Of a stretch of 7,787 nucleotides of DNA, positions 6,477-7,787 are shown piece after piece; the stretch's first letter is position 1, and every line of letters begins with the position of its first letter. The notes under the pieces were generated by a model that was given only the letters and a program-made list of their open reading frames with translations, searched no databases and was not told the DNA's origin. This DNA comes from Holosporales bacterium (GTDB taxonomy: Bacteria > Pseudomonadota > Alphaproteobacteria > RUG11792), in NCBI GenBank assembly GCA_031281515.1, contig JAITFF010000032.1:1-7787 (forward strand). Reading direction: 5' to 3'. The translations under genes and the position numbers were made by a program.

Positions 6477-6561
6477 GCGGTCGTGGCGGAAATGGTAGAC
6501 GCGCAGCGTTGAGGTCGCTGTGGAGAGATCCGTGGAAGTTCGAGTCTTCTCGACCGCACCA
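6477..6561 (+). tRNA. tRNA-Leu (anticodon GAG)
   Basis: This is a class II tRNA with acceptor GCGGTCG pairing CGACCGC, discriminator A and an encoded CCA. The leucine D-arm reads GGCGGAAATGGTAGACGC. The anticodon stem CAGCG/CGCTG encloses TTGAGGT, giving GAG. A long variable arm and a T-arm with TTCGAGT are present. It begins 30 nt after the rplT stop and may be processed from the rpmI-rplT transcript. A T-rich tract follows the CCA (6570-6576). Confidence 0.96.
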
Positions 6562-6586
6562 GTGATGCATTTTTTTCTTGTTGTTG

Positions 6587-6595
6587 TGCTATACT
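6587..6595 (+). promoter_or_regulatory. Extended -10 promoter for tRNA-Pro
   Basis: TGCTATACT combines the extended -10 TG with TATACT (6590-6595, five of six matches). The predicted start near 6602 is about 3 nt before the mature 5' end of tRNA-Pro at 6605. There is no good -35; only the T-rich stretch around 6570-6576 lies in that place. This is compatible with an extended -10 promoter. Confidence 0.55.
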
Positions 6596-6604
6596 AACCT
6601 TGCT

Positions 6605-6681
6605 CGGGAAATAGCGCAGCCTGGTAGCGCACTTGCTTCGGGAGCAAGGGGTCGGCGGTTCAAATCCGCTTTTCCCGACCA
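6605..6681 (+). tRNA. tRNA-Pro (anticodon CGG)
   Basis: This is a complete cloverleaf. Acceptor CGGGAAA pairs TTTCCCG, with discriminator A and an encoded CCA. The D-arm is GCGC/GCGC with loop AGCCTGGTA, and the anticodon stem CTTGC/GCAAG encloses TTCGGGA, giving CGG. The T-arm is GGCGG-TTCAAAT-CCGCT. The C1 acceptor start is a known prokaryotic tRNA-Pro identity feature. No hairpin terminator follows. Confidence 0.97.
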
Positions 6682-6740
6682 CAGTAGATTTCCCTTTTTA
6701 GCCCAGCTGAGTTTCAATGCAAATTAGGGTTTAAATCGGC

Positions 6741-6746
6741 TATAAT
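6741..6746 (+). promoter_or_regulatory. Perfect -10 before the lipoprotein gene
   Basis: TATAAT lies about 45 nt before the preferred GTG start at 6791. No convincing -35 is found 16-18 nt upstream. If it is used, transcription begins near 6753. The TTG at 6746, which opens the longest reading frame, would then not be in the message, so a downstream start is needed. Confidence 0.45.
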
Positions 6747-6790
6747 TGCTGCTTCGTGGATACCCTTCCGAGAATGCTGGAATCTTAGTT

Positions 6791-7444
6791 GTGCACTCTT
6801 TTTCGGCCTTATTTATCATTCCTTTGCTAGTGGGATGCTTGTTAGGTGGATGCAATAGGAAAGAGTTTTCCCTGTTTGAAAGAACGGGAAAACAGGATAT
6901 CGCCGAAGATTCAATTTCATCTCCGATTGGGGACGGGATTAACACTGAAGTTTATTCATTTATCAAAGATTATCTTTTACAGCACCAGGAAACGCGTGAT
7001 GTACACAAACTCGTTCAGTCTGAGATAGAAATCCTACAATCAGGAGACTCACTCAAGCCACACCTGGCAAATGTGGCGGAAACAGAGATGTCTCACCTCC
7101 TGAACGATTTATGCGATGCTCGTCAGTGGTGCTATCAGATAACGATTTATTCTAGGGATGGAGTAAGTATTGCATCAAGTGATTACAAGAATTCCATTCA
7201 ATTCAGCGCGAACAACATTTATGAGAAAATTGGGTTCTTGTATCCAAACCCGAAACATCTCGTCCGTACTGAAAGTTTGAATCGTGAAACTCGAGGCCAC
7301 GATAAATCGGAAGAAAGTGCCAAGTATGTTAAAATTGTTCGCCCAATATATTACGACAAAAATGGGGATTACGCTTATTTTCTCTCAAAAAAAGCAGATG
7401 GAGATCAACGCATCGGATATATTTCATACATAATCAGAAAATAG
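6791..7444 (+). CDS. Probable lipoprotein with a Cache/PDC-like sensor domain
   Basis: With the GTG start at 6791 the product has 217 residues. The open frame extends to TTG 6746 (232 residues), but a TATAAT at 6741-6746 argues for a downstream start. No strong ribosome site marks either. A hydrophobic signal ends in two lipobox-like sites, LVGC (Cys16) and LGGC (Cys21), so the protein is probably lipid-anchored. Residues about 50-105 are predominantly helical. Then come ITIYSRDGVSIASSDY (117-132), YVKIVRPIYY (179-188) and a terminal strand IGYISYII (208-215). The order, a strand with D-G and a polar SSDY, then V-x-P-I, then IGYI, is like extracytoplasmic Cache/PDC sensor domains. Here no histidine kinase, cyclase or chemoreceptor module is attached. 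The fold call is by eye only. It follows tRNA-Pro on the same strand. Confidence 0.75.
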   Translation: MHSFSALFIIPLLVGCLLGGCNRKEFSLFERTGKQDIAEDSISSPIGDGINTEVYSFIKDYLLQHQETRDVHKLVQSEIEILQSGDSLKPHLANVAETEMSHLLNDLCDARQWCYQITIYSRDGVSIASSDYKNSIQFSANNIYEKIGFLYPNPKHLVRTESLNRETRGHDKSEESAKYVKIVRPIYYDKNGDYAYFLSKKADGDQRIGYISYIIRK

Positions 7445-7466
7445 AATTGTAAATCGCATGCGAAAA

Positions 7467-7500
7467 TTATGTGAATAGTTCAAATGAATTATTCACATAA
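7467..7500 (+). terminator. 15-bp AT-rich hairpin after the lipoprotein gene
   Basis: The arms 7467-7481 and 7486-7500 pair over 15 positions (one G-T wobble) around a 4-nt AAAT loop. The hairpin begins 22 nt beyond the stop codon at 7444. It has no T-tract, only a CTCTGTCTCT run, so its role as a terminator is uncertain. It could instead protect the mRNA 3' end or bind a protein. The palindrome TCGCATGCGA sits just before it at 7454-7463. Its right arm overlaps the -35 of the next candidate promoter. Confidence 0.5.
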
Positions 7501-7519
7501 CTCTGTCTCTAAGAATAAT
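7492..7519 (+). promoter_or_regulatory. Candidate promoter for the terminal non-coding unit
   Basis: TTCACA (7492-7497, five of six matches to the -35) and AATAAT (7514-7519, five of six to the -10) are separated by 16 nt. A transcript would start near 7526, just where the sequence becomes GC-richer and stem-forming. The -35 lies inside the right arm of the preceding hairpin, so the two elements could interact. Confidence 0.4.
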
Positions 7520-7526
7520 ACTTGTC

Positions 7527-7787
7527 CTTATGATGTAAGCACAGTAACAGTTGCTGAAACGGGCTGAGAGATGCGGAGAGGTAGTAGAAGGCCTGGGGAA
7601 TTGCCGAACGCCTCTCTCCATTGCAATGCCTAGCCGATGACCGAGTCCGGTCCGGATCCATTAATTAGGAAAAGCTCTGTACTGGTTCACTACTTCTTGT
7701 AGTGAGGATCTCGAAGTCGGTACGTCTAAATAGATGCGTGTACCGGGTCGTGGGTCAATCCTTCTGGTGAAATGGTGGAGGCGGAAA
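7527..7787 (+). other. Unidentified structured, apparently non-coding region, cut by the window end
   Basis: This stretch has no ORF with a ribosome site; all frames break into short pieces on both strands, the longest from an ATG being about 20 codons. It is richer in G and C than the spacers around it and makes several stems: GGAGAG 7575-7580 with CTCTCC 7614-7619, stacked on AGGC 7589-7592 with GCCT 7610-7613; CACTAC 7688-7693 with GTAGTG 7699-7704 around TTCTT; 7679-7687 with 7715-7723 (nine pairs, some wobble), which competes with CGGTAC 7718-7723 pairing GTACCG 7740-7745. It matches none of tmRNA, RNase P RNA, SRP RNA, rRNA or the riboswitches I know by sequence. The 5' part of a group II intron or a new RNA is possible. 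Strand is inferred from the promoter and the stems. Confidence 0.35.

Noticed and set aside
6443..6682. Minus-strand 79-codon open frame (starts VGKSGFEPPTPCSRS)
   Set aside because: It lies exactly antisense to tRNA-Pro and tRNA-Leu(GAG), has no ribosome site, and shows the same kind of tRNA-derived peptide artefact.
7637..7702. A 21-codon frame (starts ATG ACC GAG TCC) inside the terminal region
   Set aside because: There is no ribosome site and no recognisable peptide, and it crosses two predicted stems; short frames of this size are expected by chance.
7527..7787. tmRNA, RNase P RNA, SRP RNA, 6S RNA, 16S/23S rRNA, TPP or cobalamin riboswitch
   Set aside because: None of the diagnostic motifs is present: no GGTTCGA T-arm, no GAGGAAAGTCCGG block, no SRP apical loop, no rRNA start, and the CTGAGA-like string at 7564-7569 lacks the rest of the TPP element.

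Overview
The window reads as a chromosomal housekeeping segment of an alphaproteobacterium of moderate GC with AT-rich spacers. The evidence is the minus-strand order trigger factor - ClpP - ClpX - HU - tRNA-Val(TAC), which is the usual alphaproteobacterial protein-quality-control locus, plus the L35-L20 pair without infC upstream. Two proteins with export signals and no recognised family, together with the sequence style, hint at a host-associated lineage such as Holosporales or Rickettsiales. That lineage call is inference only.

Left part (1-5261, all minus strand, read from high to low coordinates). tig, clpP and clpX form a chaperone/protease cluster, with a 14-nt gap between tig and clpP and an 88-nt gap between clpP and clpX. 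ClpX unfolds substrates and feeds them to ClpP; trigger factor meets nascent chains at the ribosome exit. In most alphaproteobacteria lon lies between clpX and hupB. Here that slot holds a 376-residue exported helical protein that I cannot assign to a family. A 308-nt spacer follows, carrying a good promoter for hup and a perfect 12-bp inverted repeat. hup and the start of a tRNA-Val gene, cut by the window edge, complete this side. The HU protein has Met instead of Pro at the tip of its DNA-binding arm.

Centre (5262-5814). This is a divergent tRNA hub. tRNA-His(GTG) and tRNA-Thr(TGT) are read leftward, and tRNA-Leu(TAA) rightward. Two TTGACA-type promoters sit back to back in the 150-nt spacer between them.

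Right part (5815-7787, plus strand). A short hairpin with a T8 tract precedes rpmI (L35) and rplT (L20). Next come tRNA-Leu(GAG), tRNA-Pro(CGG) and a gene for a probable lipoprotein whose C-terminal part resembles a Cache/PDC sensor fold. After that gene there is a 15-bp hairpin, then a promoter-like pair, then about 260 nt of G-rich, stem-forming sequence without a convincing ORF. That last stretch runs off the window and is the best candidate here for something undescribed, possibly a structured RNA or the 5' part of a ribozyme-type intron. I could not match it to tmRNA, RNase P RNA, SRP RNA, rRNA or a riboswitch class.
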